Below, piece by piece: positions 16,667 to 28,146 of a DNA stretch of 64,000 nucleotides. Origin of the DNA: Paenibacillus plantiphilus (GTDB lineage Bacteria; Bacillota; Bacilli; Paenibacillales; Paenibacillaceae); assembly GCF_927798095.1 (NCBI RefSeq), contig NZ_CAKMMF010000002.1, forward strand, positions 218,067 through 282,066. Direction: 5' to 3'. Within the stretch, counting starts at the first letter, position 1. Each line of letters begins with the position of its first letter. A program made the translations under genes and the position numbers. The notes below the pieces were generated by a model that saw only the letters and a list, made by a program, of their open reading frames with translations, was not told where the DNA came from and searched no databases.

Positions 16667-17905
16667 ATGATGGATCGGAAAAGCTTTTTAAAAAGTGGTC
16701 ATAGTCCTTCGTTATTAAGTGCATTTCTATATTTTGATGTCAGCTTTATGGTATGGGTGCTGCTTGGCCCGTTGGCGGTAGTCGTCATGAGCGATTACCC
16801 GATGGATGCCGCGCAAAAGGCGAATCTGGTGGCGCTCCCGATTCTTGGCGGCTCCATACTCCGCTTGGTGCTTGGTTATTTGACCGATGTGATCGGACCT
16901 AAACGGACTGGGCAGCTGGGGATGATACTCACAATGGTCCCGTTGATTTGGGGCTGGAAATTCGTTGACTCCCTTGGCGAGCTCTACATCGTCGCCTTGC
17001 TGCTCGGTGTAGCCGGTGCTTCGTTCGCAGCTGCGCTTCCGCTTGCCAGCCGCTGGTATCCACCGCAATATCAAGGATTGGCTATGGGCATCGCCGGGGC
17101 CGGCAACAGCGGTACTGTGTTTACTACCCTGTTCGCGAATCGGATCGCCCAGCATTACGGCTCGTGGGAGGTCGTGTTCGGTCTTGCGCTCATTCCAATC
17201 GTTGTCGTCTTTATATTCTTCTCGATATTCGCCAAAGACAGCCCGACACAGCCTTCACCGCGTAAGCTTTCGGATTATGGAGCTGTATTAAAGCAGCGTG
17301 ATACATGGTTGTTCTGTATCCTGTACAGCGTCACATTCGGCGGATTCGTCGGCATGTCCAACTACTTAACGATTTTTTTCAATACGCAATACGGTCTCAG
17401 TCCGGTCCGTGCTGCCGACTTTACAACCATCTGTGTTATTGCGGGAAGCTTCTTCCGGCCTGTGGGCGGATGGCTGGCCGATAAGATCGGCGGCATCCGA
17501 ATGCTGATGGTGCTCTACGCGGTAGTCGGCATTATGCTCGCTTGCGTATCTGCGCTGCCATCACTGTCGGTCATCACCGTTCTGTTATTCGTCGGCATGA
17601 TGGCGCTGGGGATGGGCAACGGCTCCGTGTTCCAGCTCGTGCCGCAGCGGTTTCAGAAGGAGATTGGCATCATTACCGGAATCGTTGGCGCAGCAGGCGG
17701 CCTCGGCGGCTACTTCCTGCCGAAGATTCTCGGCAATCTCAAGCAATCGACAGGCTCATACACGCCGGGCTTTCTCATTCTTAGCGGTATTGCCCTTGCC
17801 TGCATCGCACTGATCTTCGTCGTCCAGAACTCATGGAAGCGGACCTGGATTGGCAGCGGCGGCAAAGCGCTTGATCCAGCCATTCAGAACTCGGCTGTAT
17901 CTTAG
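16667..17905 (+). CDS. narK: Nitrate/nitrite transporter (NNP family)
   Basis: A 412-residue major facilitator superfamily protein of the nitrate/nitrite porter group with about twelve membrane helices. Family features include the [20 protein letters not shown] loop near residue 60 and the glycine-rich signatures [10 protein letters not shown] and [15 protein letters not shown]. It should import nitrate for the NasC reductase downstream. The start at 16667 is preferred because GAGGAG lies nine bases before it; TTG at 16661 and ATG at 16670 are alternatives. Expression is probably controlled by ANTAR antitermination in its leader. The name nasA would suit equally well given the assimilatory context. 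Confidence 0.93.
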   Translation: MMDRKSFLKSGHSPSLLSAFLYFDVSFMVWVLLGPLAVVVMSDYPMDAAQKANLVALPILGGSILRLVLGYLTDVIGPKRTGQLGMILTMVPLIWGWKFVDSLGELYIVALLLGVAGASFAAALPLASRWYPPQYQGLAMGIAGAGNSGTVFTTLFANRIAQHYGSWEVVFGLALIPIVVVFIFFSIFAKDSPTQPSPRKLSDYGAVLKQRDTWLFCILYSVTFGGFVGMSNYLTIFFNTQYGLSPVRAADFTTICVIAGSFFRPVGGWLADKIGGIRMLMVLYAVVGIMLACVSALPSLSVITVLLFVGMMALGMGNGSVFQLVPQRFQKEIGIITGIVGAAGGLGGYFLPKILGNLKQSTGSYTPGFLILSGIALACIALIFVVQNSWKRTWIGSGGKALDPAIQNSAVS

Positions 17906-17916
17906 CGGGGGCTCTC

Positions 17917-18075
17917 ATGGATGCCCTTGATCCGTTCGACATGTTTGAGCTGCTGGATGTCATGGACTGGTGGGGAACAGGCCCGAACCGTTCCTCTAAC
18001 GAATATGCAAGCCCTTCGGAAGCCCACGAGCAGCATAATGCGCACGAATGCGCACGAAGCTTCCTGGTGAAATGA
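17917..18075 (+). CDS. Possible 52-residue acidic small protein
   Basis: An ATG at 17917 follows GCGGGGG eleven bases after the transporter stop, and opens a 52-codon frame. The product is acidic at its start (MDALDPFDMFELLDVMDWWG) and histidine-rich later (AHEQHNAHECARS). I recognise no family. Position inside the nitrate operon and a reasonable ribosome binding site speak for it; shortness and lack of known relatives speak against. Confidence 0.35.
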   Translation: MDALDPFDMFELLDVMDWWGTGPNRSSNEYASPSEAHEQHNAHECARSFLVK

Positions 18076-18276
18076 TGGATAAGCAATACGCAGAAAATCA
18101 TGTCGTCAGACCCTATAAAGTGAAATGAATGCCATTCTATGGGGATTGAAGGAATACCGCAGTGAAATCAAAGTGAACACCAAAGTGACATCTAAATGAA
18201 TCCAAAGATATCACACCAAGTGAATTGAAGGATTTTAATCAAGTGAATCGAAAGAACACCAAACGGAGGGATTTCT
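18076..18276 (+). repeat. Degenerate AGTGAA-rich spacer before nasC
   Basis: About 170 bases with at least six AAGTGAA or similar words (for example at 18119, 18162, 18171, 18221 and 18240), A-rich and nearly without TT on the sense strand. No hairpin with a T-run was found, so read-through from the transporter gene to nasC is plausible. Confidence 0.4.
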
Positions 18277-20421
18277 ATGGCTGCAGCGCCCATCGCCGCT
18301 GATTCGAACCAGGACCGACTGCACTCGCATTGCTGCTATTGCAGCATGCAATGCGGGATAGACCTCATTCGCACCGAGACAGAACTCGGCTGGGAGGTCA
18401 AGCCAAGCCAGAATTTCCCCGTGGCGACTGGACGGCTTTGCCAGAAGGGGCTGAATTCACTCGGTCATGTTCTACATCCCGAACGTCTTCAGCTGCCTCA
18501 GCGCCGGATCGCTGCCGCTCGGCCAGGGGAGGCTTGGCAGCAGTCCGGCTGGGAGGATGCGCTTGACGAAATCTCTTCCCGCATCACATCCATACAACAG
18601 CGCTATGGGAATGATGCGGTATCGGTGTTCGGAGGCGGTTCATTAACGAATGAAATGAGCTATCTGCTCGGCAAATTCACAAGAGTCGCGCTGCGTTCGA
18701 AATATATCGATTATAACGGCAGATACTGCATGTCTTCCGCAGCAGCCGCTCAAATCCGCGCCTTCGGCATTGACCGCGGGATGAACGTGCCTCTGGACGA
18801 CATACCGATGGCAAAATATATTATTTTGGCCGGAACGAACATCGCGGAATGCCAGCCGACAATGGTCCCGTACCTGATGGCCGCGAAGAAGCAGAAGGCG
18901 ATCATCGTCACCATTGATCCACGCCAGACGATGACCTCCAAGCTCGCTGATATTCATGTCAATCTGCAGCCCGGCTTCGATTCCGTATTCGTGAACAGCC
19001 TGCTGCATGTCATTGTGAATGAAGGCTTGTATGACAAAGCATTCGTAGAATCCTACACAACGGGCTTCGAAGAAATTGCCGAAGCGGTGCAGCATTTCTC
19101 CCCCGATACCGTGTCCGTCTATACCGGTATTCCGAAGGAGGTTATTCGCACAATCGCCCGGGGCTTTGCCAATGCGGAGACTGGCATCGTGCTTACCGCG
19201 CGCGGGCTCGAACAACAGGTTAACGGCGTTGAGCATACCCTCAATTATATTAATCTCTGTCTCTTGACTGGCAAAATGGGGAAGCCCGGCAGCGGCTTTG
19301 GCGCTGTTACTGGCCAGGCGAACGGTCAAGGCGGCCGGGAGCATGGACAGAAGGCCGACCAGCTCCCAGGCTATCGGATGATCGATGATCCGGCGGCGCG
19401 CCAGCATGTCGCCGAGGTGTGGGGCATCCATCCAGATGAGCTGCCCGGCAAGGGCGTGTCCGCCTACGAGCTGTTCGGCAAAATTCATGACGGCGAGATT
19501 AAAGCGATGATTGTCCTTGGCTCCAATCCGCTTGTATCAAGCCCCAACAGCGCCAACGTGGCCGAAGCGCTCAAGAAGCTGGAGCTGCTCGTCGTCGTCG
19601 ATATGTTCGAGACCGAAACAGCTGGATATGCCCACTGGCTGCTGCCCGGGTCTTCCTTTCTGGAGGCCGAGGGCACACTTACCAATCTGGAAGGACGGGT
19701 CTTTCACCGTCCCCGCGCATTCCATACACCCGGCGAGGCGATGGAGGATTACAAGCTGATTCGCAAGCTGGCGGAGAAGCTTGGACGGGGAGCGTATTTT
19801 CAGTACGATTCGCCAGAGGAGGTTTTCGATGAGCTGTGTCGCGCATCGAAGGGCGGCAAGGCAGATTATAGCGGGATGTCCTACGATCGCATCAAAGCCA
19901 GCAAGGGCGTATTCTGGCCATGTCCGTCCGAGCAGCACCCTGGCACGCCTCGGATGTTCGAGAATAATAGCTACTACCTGCCGGACGGACGCGCGAAGCT
20001 GCACGGGATAACGCCCAAGAAGCCAGCGGAAACGACTGATCGCGACTACCCGTATATTTTGACCACTGGACGCCTTGGCAACCATTACTTGAGCGGAGCC
20101 CAGACACGCCGAACACCGGCGTTGATGAAGAAAGCGATGGTTCCAGTGGCGGAAATCCATCCTTCCGTGGCCGAGCGAATTAAACTCCGCTTCGGTGACC
20201 GAATACGGCTCACGACACGGCGCGGCTCGCTCGTATTCGATGTCAAAATCTCGCAGGAAATCCACCCTACGACGGTCTTCGTGCCGTTCCACTGGGGCGG
20301 CGAGCATTCCATCAACGTGCTGACCAATGATGCGCTGCATCCCATTAGCCGGATGCCCGAGTTCAAAGTATGCGCCACGAGAATCGAGCGAGAGGACCGC
20401 GAGGAGCTTGCCCGCCATTAA
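18277..20421 (+). CDS. nasC: Assimilatory nitrate reductase, molybdopterin catalytic subunit
   Basis: A 714-residue member of the bis-MGD oxidoreductase family that reduces nitrate to nitrite. The N-terminal [4Fe-4S] site is CCYCSMQCG with LCQKG; the Mo-ligand cysteine lies in NGRYCMSSAAAA; later family blocks include TGKMGKPGSGFGAVTGQANG and VFVPFHWGG. CGGAGGG precedes the ATG. There is no C-terminal [2Fe-2S] extension and no nasB-like electron-transfer gene in the window, so the electron donor is unclear (ferredoxin, flavodoxin, or a NasB encoded elsewhere). It ends the transporter-nasC operon; mobA downstream supplies its cofactor. Confidence 0.94.
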   Translation: MAAAPIAADSNQDRLHSHCCYCSMQCGIDLIRTETELGWEVKPSQNFPVATGRLCQKGLNSLGHVLHPERLQLPQRRIAAARPGEAWQQSGWEDALDEISSRITSIQQRYGNDAVSVFGGGSLTNEMSYLLGKFTRVALRSKYIDYNGRYCMSSAAAAQIRAFGIDRGMNVPLDDIPMAKYIILAGTNIAECQPTMVPYLMAAKKQKAIIVTIDPRQTMTSKLADIHVNLQPGFDSVFVNSLLHVIVNEGLYDKAFVESYTTGFEEIAEAVQHFSPDTVSVYTGIPKEVIRTIARGFANAETGIVLTARGLEQQVNGVEHTLNYINLCLLTGKMGKPGSGFGAVTGQANGQGGREHGQKADQLPGYRMIDDPAARQHVAEVWGIHPDELPGKGVSAYELFGKIHDGEIKAMIVLGSNPLVSSPNSANVAEALKKLELLVVVDMFETETAGYAHWLLPGSSFLEAEGTLTNLEGRVFHRPRAFHTPGEAMEDYKLIRKLAEKLGRGAYFQYDSPEEVFDELCRASKGGKADYSGMSYDRIKASKGVFWPCPSEQHPGTPRMFENNSYYLPDGRAKLHGITPKKPAETTDRDYPYILTTGRLGNHYLSGAQTRRTPALMKKAMVPVAEIHPSVAERIKLRFGDRIRLTTRRGSLVFDVKISQEIHPTTVFVPFHWGGEHSINVLTNDALHPISRMPEFKVCATRIEREDREELARH

Positions 20422-20517
20422 GGGGTGATGACGAAGGAATCACCTCCTTAATCGGCCCGCATGCGAGAAACATTATGGAACTGCCAGCCACACAAATGTA
20501 CACCCGATAGGATAAAG

Positions 20518-20565
20518 AAGATGCTTCCAAGCCCACATTTATAGTGGTTTTGGAAGCATCTTTTC
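20518..20565. terminator. Bidirectional terminator after nasC
   Basis: AAGATGCTTCCAA pairs with TTGGAAGCATCTT around a 19-base loop, followed by TTTT on the plus strand. Confidence 0.85.
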
Positions 20566-21100
20566 ACATCATTTGGGAATGGCTCATTGGATATTAGACT
20601 TTTCGGACAATCCCTTTGTGGGACGAATCAGACTGTTGAAAAAGTCGGCGGTAGATTTCTTGATGAGATTGCATCGGCCCTCGCCTGCATCCGCGTTGCT
20701 ACGTTGATGCAAAAACCCCCATGACGTCGATAGATGACAGCCCCCTAAATGCAAAAATACAGGTGATAGAACCAAAAGGGACCATTTCCAGCCACTTACC
20801 TGCAAAAGTACATCAATACAGCAGAAAAGTACGGTATTCGCTGGTTTTCACGATATTTTGATGTATTTTCGCAGTTGTTCCGGCTGCGTGCAGTTATTTT
20901 TGATGCAAGAGATGTACTTTCGCAGGTCTGCTGATTGATAGCAGGCAGCGTTAAGGTCAAGAAGGTTTGCGCTAGTGAATAGGATGTTTCCATCGGAGAT
21001 GGATGCTGTTGTCGGCCGGGGGAGGAGGCCCCTCCCATATAGCAGTTATAGTTTGATGTTTGATGGGTTTGCGGTCTGTCACCTGTCAGCATACGTCAGC
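20566..21100. other. Intergenic region holding MITE-like element
   Basis: No gene supported. It contains the 175-bp element listed separately (20750-20924); the rest shows nothing I recognise. Confidence 0.5.
20750..20924. repeat. 175-bp MITE-like element, copy A
   Basis: Same length and overall sequence as 34186-34360. Left end TGCAAAAATACAGGT; right end GATGTACTTTCGCA, an imperfect inverted copy; an internal ACCTGCAAAAGTACATC repeats the motif. It carries no open frame of note. Confidence 0.8.
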
Positions 21101-21760
21101 CTATCCCCCGCCCAGAAATCGAGCATACGCCTCCGGCGTATTGAGATTCTGGAACGCTCGCTCTTCGTCAGCTTCAACTGGAACAGCTTCCACCCTCATA
21201 TGTGCCAGCATGTTCATAACACGATACTCCCCATTCTGAAGCAGCTGCTCAAGCCTGTCCGCTATTCGTGTATGATAGAGAGCATGGAACGGTTGATTGG
21301 GCGCTGTAATAACATCTGGCTGATCACACGCTGCCACGATCTCCGACTTGCTGCAGACGGTTTTCGGTTTGGCTATCGGTCTCAGTTTCGTTTGCGCAAT
21401 CATTCGTCTCAGCAGCGTTTCCGACAGGATGGGCATATCACATGCAAGGACAAATGCGTACCCCTCCGGCAGCACAGACAATGATGCGTGGAGTCCGGCC
21501 AGCGGCCCGCTGCCCGGGTAGACATCGCTGACAAATAACATATGATCCGCCAACTCTCCCACCGCATCGCGATAGCGAGCCTTGCGAGCCTCATCCCCCA
21601 CAGCGATAACCAATGGTCCGCACAACTGTGCCATCTCCTGAGCGATATGCCACAGCAATGGCTTGCCATTCCTATCGAGCAGCGCCTTGTCCTCTCCCAT
21701 TCGCGAGCTCCGGCCTCCCGCTAATAAAATACCGCTTATCGATACTCCGTCCATCGCCAT
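21101..21760 (-). CDS. mobA: Molybdenum cofactor guanylyltransferase
   Basis: A 219-residue MobA-type nucleotidyltransferase. The GTP-binding signature [17 protein letters not shown] is near the N-terminus and the metal-binding VLACDMPIL block is central. It joins GMP to molybdopterin, giving the MGD cofactor that NasC needs, which explains its place next to the nitrate locus. AAGGAG lies four bases before the first ATG and ten before an ATG two codons later; either could be the start. It converges on nasC across a terminator and the MITE-like element. Confidence 0.92.
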   Translation of the reverse strand: MAMDGVSISGILLAGGRSSRMGEDKALLDRNGKPLLWHIAQEMAQLCGPLVIAVGDEARKARYRDAVGELADHMLFVSDVYPGSGPLAGLHASLSVLPEGYAFVLACDMPILSETLLRRMIAQTKLRPIAKPKTVCSKSEIVAACDQPDVITAPNQPFHALYHTRIADRLEQLLQNGEYRVMNMLAHMRVEAVPVEADEERAFQNLNTPEAYARFLGGG

Positions 21761-21873
21761 TCAACTCCTTGTCCAAGCTCATTTTATTGCAGTTCTGCGT
21801 TCGTTTGCCGTACCGGGCTATTAATCATGGGCCGAGCCGCCTGCGGCATATGCTCTGGAAGGGAGGAGATGCC

Positions 21874-23136
21874 ATGACTGCTCAATTTCCTGACGGCAAC
21901 GGCAACAGCAGCACCCGACCATCTGCCGAGACGATATTGCGAGCAAAGCAATTCAGCGCGAGCAACTACCTGCCATTGCCCATAGTTGTAGAAGAAGCCG
22001 GTGGAGTATGGGTGAGAGACGCTGAGGGCAATCGCTACATGGATATGCTGAGCGCGTACTCCGCCCTGAACGCGGGACATCGCCATCCTCGCATCATTGC
22101 TGCCTTGAAGTCGCAGGTCGACAAAGTTACGCTTACCTCGCGCGCCTTTCACAACGAGCCCTTCGCAGCGCTCTGCGAGCGGCTCTCCGCCTATACCGGC
22201 AAACCGCTCTCACTGCTGATGAATACAGGAGCAGAGGCTGTGGAGACGGCTGTAAAAGCAGCCCGCCGATGGGCTTACCGCAGCAAGGGCGTGCCTTCGG
22301 GGCAGGCGGAGATCATCGTCTGCGAAGGAAACTTCCACGGGCGTACACTAACAGCGACGTCCTGCTCGTCAACAGCAGACTACCGAGCCGACTTCGGTCC
22401 ATTCACGCCCGGCTTCCTTACGGTTGCTTACGGGGATGCAGCAGCGCTGGAGCAAGCGATCTCCCCTCGGACAGCCGCATTCCTCGTCGAACCAATCCAG
22501 GGCGAGGCCGGCATTCGCATCCCGCCGGACAACTACTTGAAAGAGGTTCGCGAGCTGTGCAGCAAACACAACGTCCTGCTCATTGCTGATGAGGTGCAGA
22601 CGGGCTTCGGCCGAACTGGCGCCCGATTCGCCTGCGACCACGAAGAGGTCGTTCCCGATCTGTACGTTCTGGGCAAAGCGCTCGGCGGCGGCGTGCTCCC
22701 GATATCCGCCGTCGCTGGCGGCACAGACATCCTCGGGCTGTTCGAGCCCGGCTCGCATGGCTCGACATTCGGCGGCAATCCGCTCGCCTGCGCTGTAGCC
22801 CTCGCAGCGCTCGATGTTACCGAGGAGGAGCGGCTCGCCGAGCGCTCGCTGCGATTGGGCGAGCAGCTGCTCATACGGCTGCGAAATATAAGAAACCCCG
22901 CAATCAAAGATGTGCGGGGTCGCGGCTTGTTCATAGGCATGGAGCTGCATGAGCCGGCTCGCCCCTATTGCGAGCGGCTCATGGCGCTTGGTTTGCTGTG
23001 CAAAGAAACGCACAAGCACACCATTCGTTTCGCGCCGCCGCTAATCATTACGGAAGCGGAGCTGGACTACGCAGCTTCCAAGGTTCAGGAAGCGTTCATG
23101 CCCCTTGACTTAAGGAACAGCAGCATATTGAACTGA
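21874..23136 (+). CDS. rocD: Ornithine aminotransferase
   Basis: A 420-residue class III PLP aminotransferase. Family features: [17 protein letters not shown] near residue 50, [17 protein letters not shown], the EGNFHGRT block, [13 protein letters not shown] and the PLP-lysine block [15 protein letters not shown]. The sequence matches ornithine aminotransferases more closely than acetylornithine or GABA enzymes. It makes glutamate semialdehyde from ornithine in arginine breakdown or proline synthesis. Start at 21874 after GGGAGGAG. Its stop abuts the stop of the convergent glnS with no spacer. No rocA, rocF or rocR is nearby. Confidence 0.9.
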   Translation: MTAQFPDGNGNSSTRPSAETILRAKQFSASNYLPLPIVVEEAGGVWVRDAEGNRYMDMLSAYSALNAGHRHPRIIAALKSQVDKVTLTSRAFHNEPFAALCERLSAYTGKPLSLLMNTGAEAVETAVKAARRWAYRSKGVPSGQAEIIVCEGNFHGRTLTATSCSSTADYRADFGPFTPGFLTVAYGDAAALEQAISPRTAAFLVEPIQGEAGIRIPPDNYLKEVRELCSKHNVLLIADEVQTGFGRTGARFACDHEEVVPDLYVLGKALGGGVLPISAVAGGTDILGLFEPGSHGSTFGGNPLACAVALAALDVTEEERLAERSLRLGEQLLIRLRNIRNPAIKDVRGRGLFIGMELHEPARPYCERLMALGLLCKETHKHTIRFAPPLIITEAELDYAASKVQEAFMPLDLRNSSILN

Positions 23137-24795
<1,659 letters not shown>

Positions 24796-24930
24796 AGCGA
24801 CCAACCTTTCCCAACGTAAATTTCTATTCTACTATAATACACAATTTCCCGGTTGATTATAAGAGAGAACGCAATCCTTGGAGCCTCAGAACCGATGAAT
24901 GATACAAGAAAATAAGCAGGCTGTCGGGGT

Positions 24931-25001
24931 CCGCACCGAGCGCCTCACCGAGCGCTGCTCCCAGCGCACGTTGTTTCGCTGCATCACGGCATCGGCGGGC
25001 C
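24931..25001 (+). repeat. GC-rich dispersed repeat, copy C
   Basis: GCTCCCAGCGCACG, TGTTTCGCTGCATCACGG and CGGCATCGG follow the order seen at 36179-36266 and, inverted, at 46280-46358. Moderate divergence. Confidence 0.55.
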
Positions 25002-25258
25002 ACACCCTAAGACATGGAGCCATCCTCTCGCGAAGGAGTTGCTTCCGCTGATCGCTTTTGATTGCAGGGCGGCTCTTTGCAGTGCCCATATGCCTTAGCT
25101 CGCCTCGTTTGGATATTTACAGTAGTATGGCCTTCGGCAGCAATGTCAATCCAGCGCTCATTACCCTATAAGTACTTTCATACGAACCTGTTGAAACCAA
25201 CCGCTGAATAGGCTTCAGCAGGCATAAAATTGAATACATGAGGCCACGACGAACAAAG

Positions 25259-25303
25259 AAGAACCTTCAGGCTGCTGCATCATGCATAGCCTCGAAGGTT
25301 CTT
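25259..25303 (-). terminator. Likely terminator after glutathione peroxidase gene
   Basis: AAGAACCTTC pairs with GAAGGTTCTT, with an inner GGCT/AGCC stem. The minus-strand tail is TTTGTTCG, only moderately T-rich. Confidence 0.55.
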
Positions 25304-25425
25304 TGGTATAGTCTTGAAGATTCTTCTTTTACAACCTCAAAGGTTCCTTTGTACAGCCCTTGAAAAGTTCTGCTTGTATAGGTATAGCGAGCGAGTGGCA
25401 GGGGAACCTGCTAATAAAGCGAAGG

Positions 25426-25974
25426 TTACAGCAGCGCTTCAATATCCGCCTTCATATCGAGCGGCTCCACCGTCGATTCAAAGCGCTTGACAACCCGCCC
25501 CTCACGGTCGACGAGGAACTTCGTGAAGTTCCATTTGATCGAATTATCGATCATCCAGTGCGGAAGCTTTTCATTCAAAAATGAATGCAGCATTTTACCG
25601 CTAGGCTGCGTAGTGTCGAAGCCCTGGAACGGAGCAGCTTCCGTCAAATATTGAAACACCGGATGCGCATTCTCATCCCGGACATCCGTTTTCGCGAATA
25701 ACGGGAACGTAACACCGTAATTAATCTGGCAAAAGCTTTGCACATCCGAGTTGCTGCCCGGCTCCTGCTCTCCAAACTGATTAGAAGGAAACCCAATGAT
25801 TTCAAGTCCTTCGCTTTGATACTGCTCATACAGCTTCTGAAGGTCTGTATATTGCGGCGTAAATCCGCATTTGCTGGCGGTATTGACTACGAGCAGCACC
25901 TTGCCCTTATAATCGGACAATGCCTTAGCCCCTCCATTAATCGTCTCTGCTTGAAAATCATATAGTGTAGTCAT
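25426..25974 (-). CDS. Glutathione peroxidase family thiol peroxidase
   Basis: A 182-residue GPx-family peroxidase of the cysteine type. Peroxidatic Cys36 lies in NTASKCGFT; the Gln and Trp of the catalytic site are in GFPSNQFGEQEPG and KWNFTKFLVD. Bacterial members of this class usually take electrons from thioredoxin and reduce organic hydroperoxides and H2O2. GGAGGA precedes the ATG at 25974; an in-frame upstream extension lacks family similarity. It follows an ohrR-like gene on the same strand by 144 bases, suggesting redox-controlled expression. Confidence 0.93.
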   Translation of the reverse strand: MTTLYDFQAETINGGAKALSDYKGKVLLVVNTASKCGFTPQYTDLQKLYEQYQSEGLEIIGFPSNQFGEQEPGSNSDVQSFCQINYGVTFPLFAKTDVRDENAHPVFQYLTEAAPFQGFDTTQPSGKMLHSFLNEKLPHWMIDNSIKWNFTKFLVDREGRVVKRFESTVEPLDMKADIEALL

Positions 25975-26118
25975 CGTTGGTATCCTCCTATAATTTAATT
26001 TCTTGCGAAGGCAGTGCGTTCTAGCAGTCCGAAGCACGTCCGGGCGTTAAGCCAAGCGATAGCAGTCTCCATCCAAACTGCCGAAGCTCGTTCTGGCAGC
26101 GCACACAGTCGCCTCCGC

Positions 26119-26574
26119 TTAGTCCAAATTGCTGTACTCGCTTTGATGAATCGTCTCGGTCAGCTTGTGAAGCTGCTCTCTTAGCAGCGATAATTCTTCC
26201 AGCGGCAAGCTAGTCTGACATAGCACCTTGTCTGGAATTTCAAGAACAAGAGACTCCAGCGCCCGGCCTTGCTCCGTTAATCGGACAATAACACTTCGTT
26301 CGTCAGCGGCATTCCGTTCTCGAATAATCAACCCCGCTGCCTGAAGCTTCTTCAGCAAGGGTGTGAGCGTTCCAGAATCGAGATGCAATCGCTGCCCCAG
26401 TGTTTTCACTGGTATTTCATCTGTCTCCCACAGGACGAGCATCGTCACATACTGGGTATAGGTCAGCCCGAGCTCATCAAGAAAAGGCCGATACAGCTTC
26501 GTCACCTCTCTGGCACAAGCATACAGGGCAAAACAAAGCTGATTATCCAATCGAAGCCTGTCATTACGACTCAT
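26119..26574 (-). CDS. ohrR: OhrR-type MarR family organic peroxide sensor
   Basis: A 151-residue winged-helix regulator. The N-terminal LDNQLCFALYACAREV contains the reactive cysteine (Cys14), which aligns with Cys15 of Bacillus OhrR; a second cysteine at residue 20 is unusual but its role is unknown. The DNA-binding part includes LGQRLHLDSGTLTPLLKKLQ. OhrR proteins release DNA when the cysteine is oxidised by organic peroxides. The start at 26574 follows GTGAGGCGG; an ATG 42 bases upstream lacks such a site. A palindrome ATTGTATACAAT lies just upstream. The downstream target here is a GPx rather than the usual ohr gene. Confidence 0.9.
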   Translation of the reverse strand: MSRNDRLRLDNQLCFALYACAREVTKLYRPFLDELGLTYTQYVTMLVLWETDEIPVKTLGQRLHLDSGTLTPLLKKLQAAGLIIRERNAADERSVIVRLTEQGRALESLVLEIPDKVLCQTSLPLEELSLLREQLHKLTETIHQSEYSNLD

Positions 26575-26633
26575 ACCTTCCGCCTCACCCCCTGTTTTGT
26601 CGACTGTCGATATCATTAGTATTTAATAAAATT

Positions 26634-26650
26634 AAATTGTATACAATCAA
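26634..26650 (-). promoter_or_regulatory. Putative OhrR operator
   Basis: ATTGTATACAAT (26636-26647) is a perfect palindrome inside an A/T-rich tract before ohrR and resembles the TACAATT-based sites bound by Bacillus OhrR. Autoregulation is likely. Confidence 0.6.
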
Positions 26651-26695
26651 TATACATATAATATCAAGTACCGCTGCACGAGTCAAGCGTCCTGT

Positions 26696-27925
26696 CTATT
26701 CAACCTGAATGTGTACCGGCTGGGTATGCTCCTCCGCTTCTGCAGGTGATATTTTATGAAAACCATTGTCTCCCCAACCCCACATCGTTCCATCTCGTTT
26801 CATCGCTAACGAATGGTTCATGCCTGCAGCAATGGAGGCCACATGGTCAAGTCCTGCAACTTGCTTCGGAATAGAACGGCTGCCGTGCTCCTTCAGATGC
26901 CCTTCACCCAAGTAACTTTTCTCCTGATCGCCCCACTCCCACACATTTCCGCTGCCATCAAGAGCCAGAGCGTAACTCAATCCGGCAGAGATCTCTACAA
27001 TATTGCTTAGATCTTTGGTTTGGGAGGGCAGCTTGATGTTGTTATCCAGTCCGTTCCGATCGATAGGAGTGCCATCGCCAATCTCTCCTGAAGAATTGCT
27101 TCCCCAGGCCCATACCTCTCCTTCCTTGGTTAATGCCATGGAAAAGTCGTAGCCAGCATCAATAGCCGTTATATTGCTCAATGATTCAATTTGTTTCGGA
27201 GAAGACTTAGGAACGTCAGTCCCGTCTCCGAGCTGCCCGGATTCGTTGGCCCCCCATGCCCATACCGTTCCGTTCTCAGCCAATGCCAAAGCATGCTTAT
27301 CACCTGCGGCAATATCCATCATCTTAGGTATTCCCGTAATTTGTGCAGGTACAAAAACTTCCTTGTAATCAAACGTGTCCGGATCAGAACCCAAATCAAT
27401 CTCATCGCCATTGCCCAGTTGGCCTGTATAGTTCGTCCCCAACGACCACACCGTACCATCCTCCTGCAAAACAACGAGAAAGGAGTTGCCGATCGCCACT
27501 TTACTTACATGGGCTAATCCTTCCACCCGCCGGGGAGAGATTTCTCTTTCCTCCGTATCGAATATCGAACCATTGCTCCCCCAAACCCATAAAGCCCCGT
27601 CATGCGCAGCAGCAACGCCCCATTTGGCGTCTATGAATTTGATATCCTCTATCTCTTCAACAAGCTGTGGCGCATCGTTAGCTACATCTGGAGTGAAATA
27701 GACTGCATCATGCAGTTTCATGCCCCAATGATACACGCTGCCTCCTTCCATAAGCGCCAAGGAGAACAGACTCCCAGCAGCGATGTCTTTGATCTTGTTG
27801 TCTGAATTCCCCAATGCTGCTTTATCTAAAAGGGTATTACGATCTGACGCAACCATATAAACGGAAACAGCCACGATCAGAATGCCTGCCACGATTCCAA
27901 TGTATAGCTTGCTTGCGAACCTCAT
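26696..27925 (-). CDS. RCC1-repeat protein with N-terminal membrane anchor
   Basis: A 409-residue protein with one N-terminal hydrophobic segment (about residues 7-27) and then about seven RCC1-type blade repeats, each with a VWAWGSN or similar motif and a following GxxxSxAL segment (for example AAGDKHALALAENGTVWAWG). The repeats should fold as a beta-propeller outside the cell, tethered by the anchor or released. Function of bacterial members is mostly unknown; protein or ligand binding is a guess. GGAAGGGAAGAG precedes the ATG. It is not obviously part of an operon. Confidence 0.85.
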   Translation of the reverse strand: MRFASKLYIGIVAGILIVAVSVYMVASDRNTLLDKAALGNSDNKIKDIAAGSLFSLALMEGGSVYHWGMKLHDAVYFTPDVANDAPQLVEEIEDIKFIDAKWGVAAAHDGALWVWGSNGSIFDTEEREISPRRVEGLAHVSKVAIGNSFLVVLQEDGTVWSLGTNYTGQLGNGDEIDLGSDPDTFDYKEVFVPAQITGIPKMMDIAAGDKHALALAENGTVWAWGANESGQLGDGTDVPKSSPKQIESLSNITAIDAGYDFSMALTKEGEVWAWGSNSSGEIGDGTPIDRNGLDNNIKLPSQTKDLSNIVEISAGLSYALALDGSGNVWEWGDQEKSYLGEGHLKEHGSRSIPKQVAGLDHVASIAAGMNHSLAMKRDGTMWGWGDNGFHKISPAEAEEHTQPVHIQVE

Positions 27926-28018
27926 GCCACTCTTCCCTTCCTTCCAATCCTAATCAGCTATTTATACTTCTACGAAAAAATGTAAAATCCTGCGAGTGAT
28001 AGCTGCAACGCGCGGTCA

Positions 28019-28067
28019 CCCCCTGTCCTCCTCAGAATCGGGACGATTCTCGCCCTGAGCCAAGGGG
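28019..28067. repeat. Long imperfect hairpin upstream of bioA
   Basis: CCCC/GGGG, CTCAG/CTGAG and AATCG/CGATT pair around a GGA loop. No T-run follows on either strand, so it is not a standard terminator. Role unknown. Confidence 0.45.
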
Positions 28068-28146
28068 ATAGTGGCCATAAGGCGCTCCCCCTCCAGCAGA
28101 ACCCCCTCTTTACAGTGAGCCTATTGTTTGATAAACTGGCTACGCT

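Larger units (their letters stand above)
24796..25425. other. 630-bp intergenic region with GC-rich repeat and hairpins
   Basis: No gene supported. It contains one copy of a GC-rich repeat (24931-25001) and a hairpin at 25259-25303. Further weak GAACCTTC-like stems follow up to about 25370. Confidence 0.5.

Noticed and set aside
20584..21092. Short minus-strand frames around the MITE-like element
   Set aside because: They cross the repeat, have no ribosome binding sites and are not shared with the second copy.
24886..25089. 67-codon minus-strand frame in the region upstream of glnS
   Set aside because: It covers the GC-rich repeat and has no family similarity.
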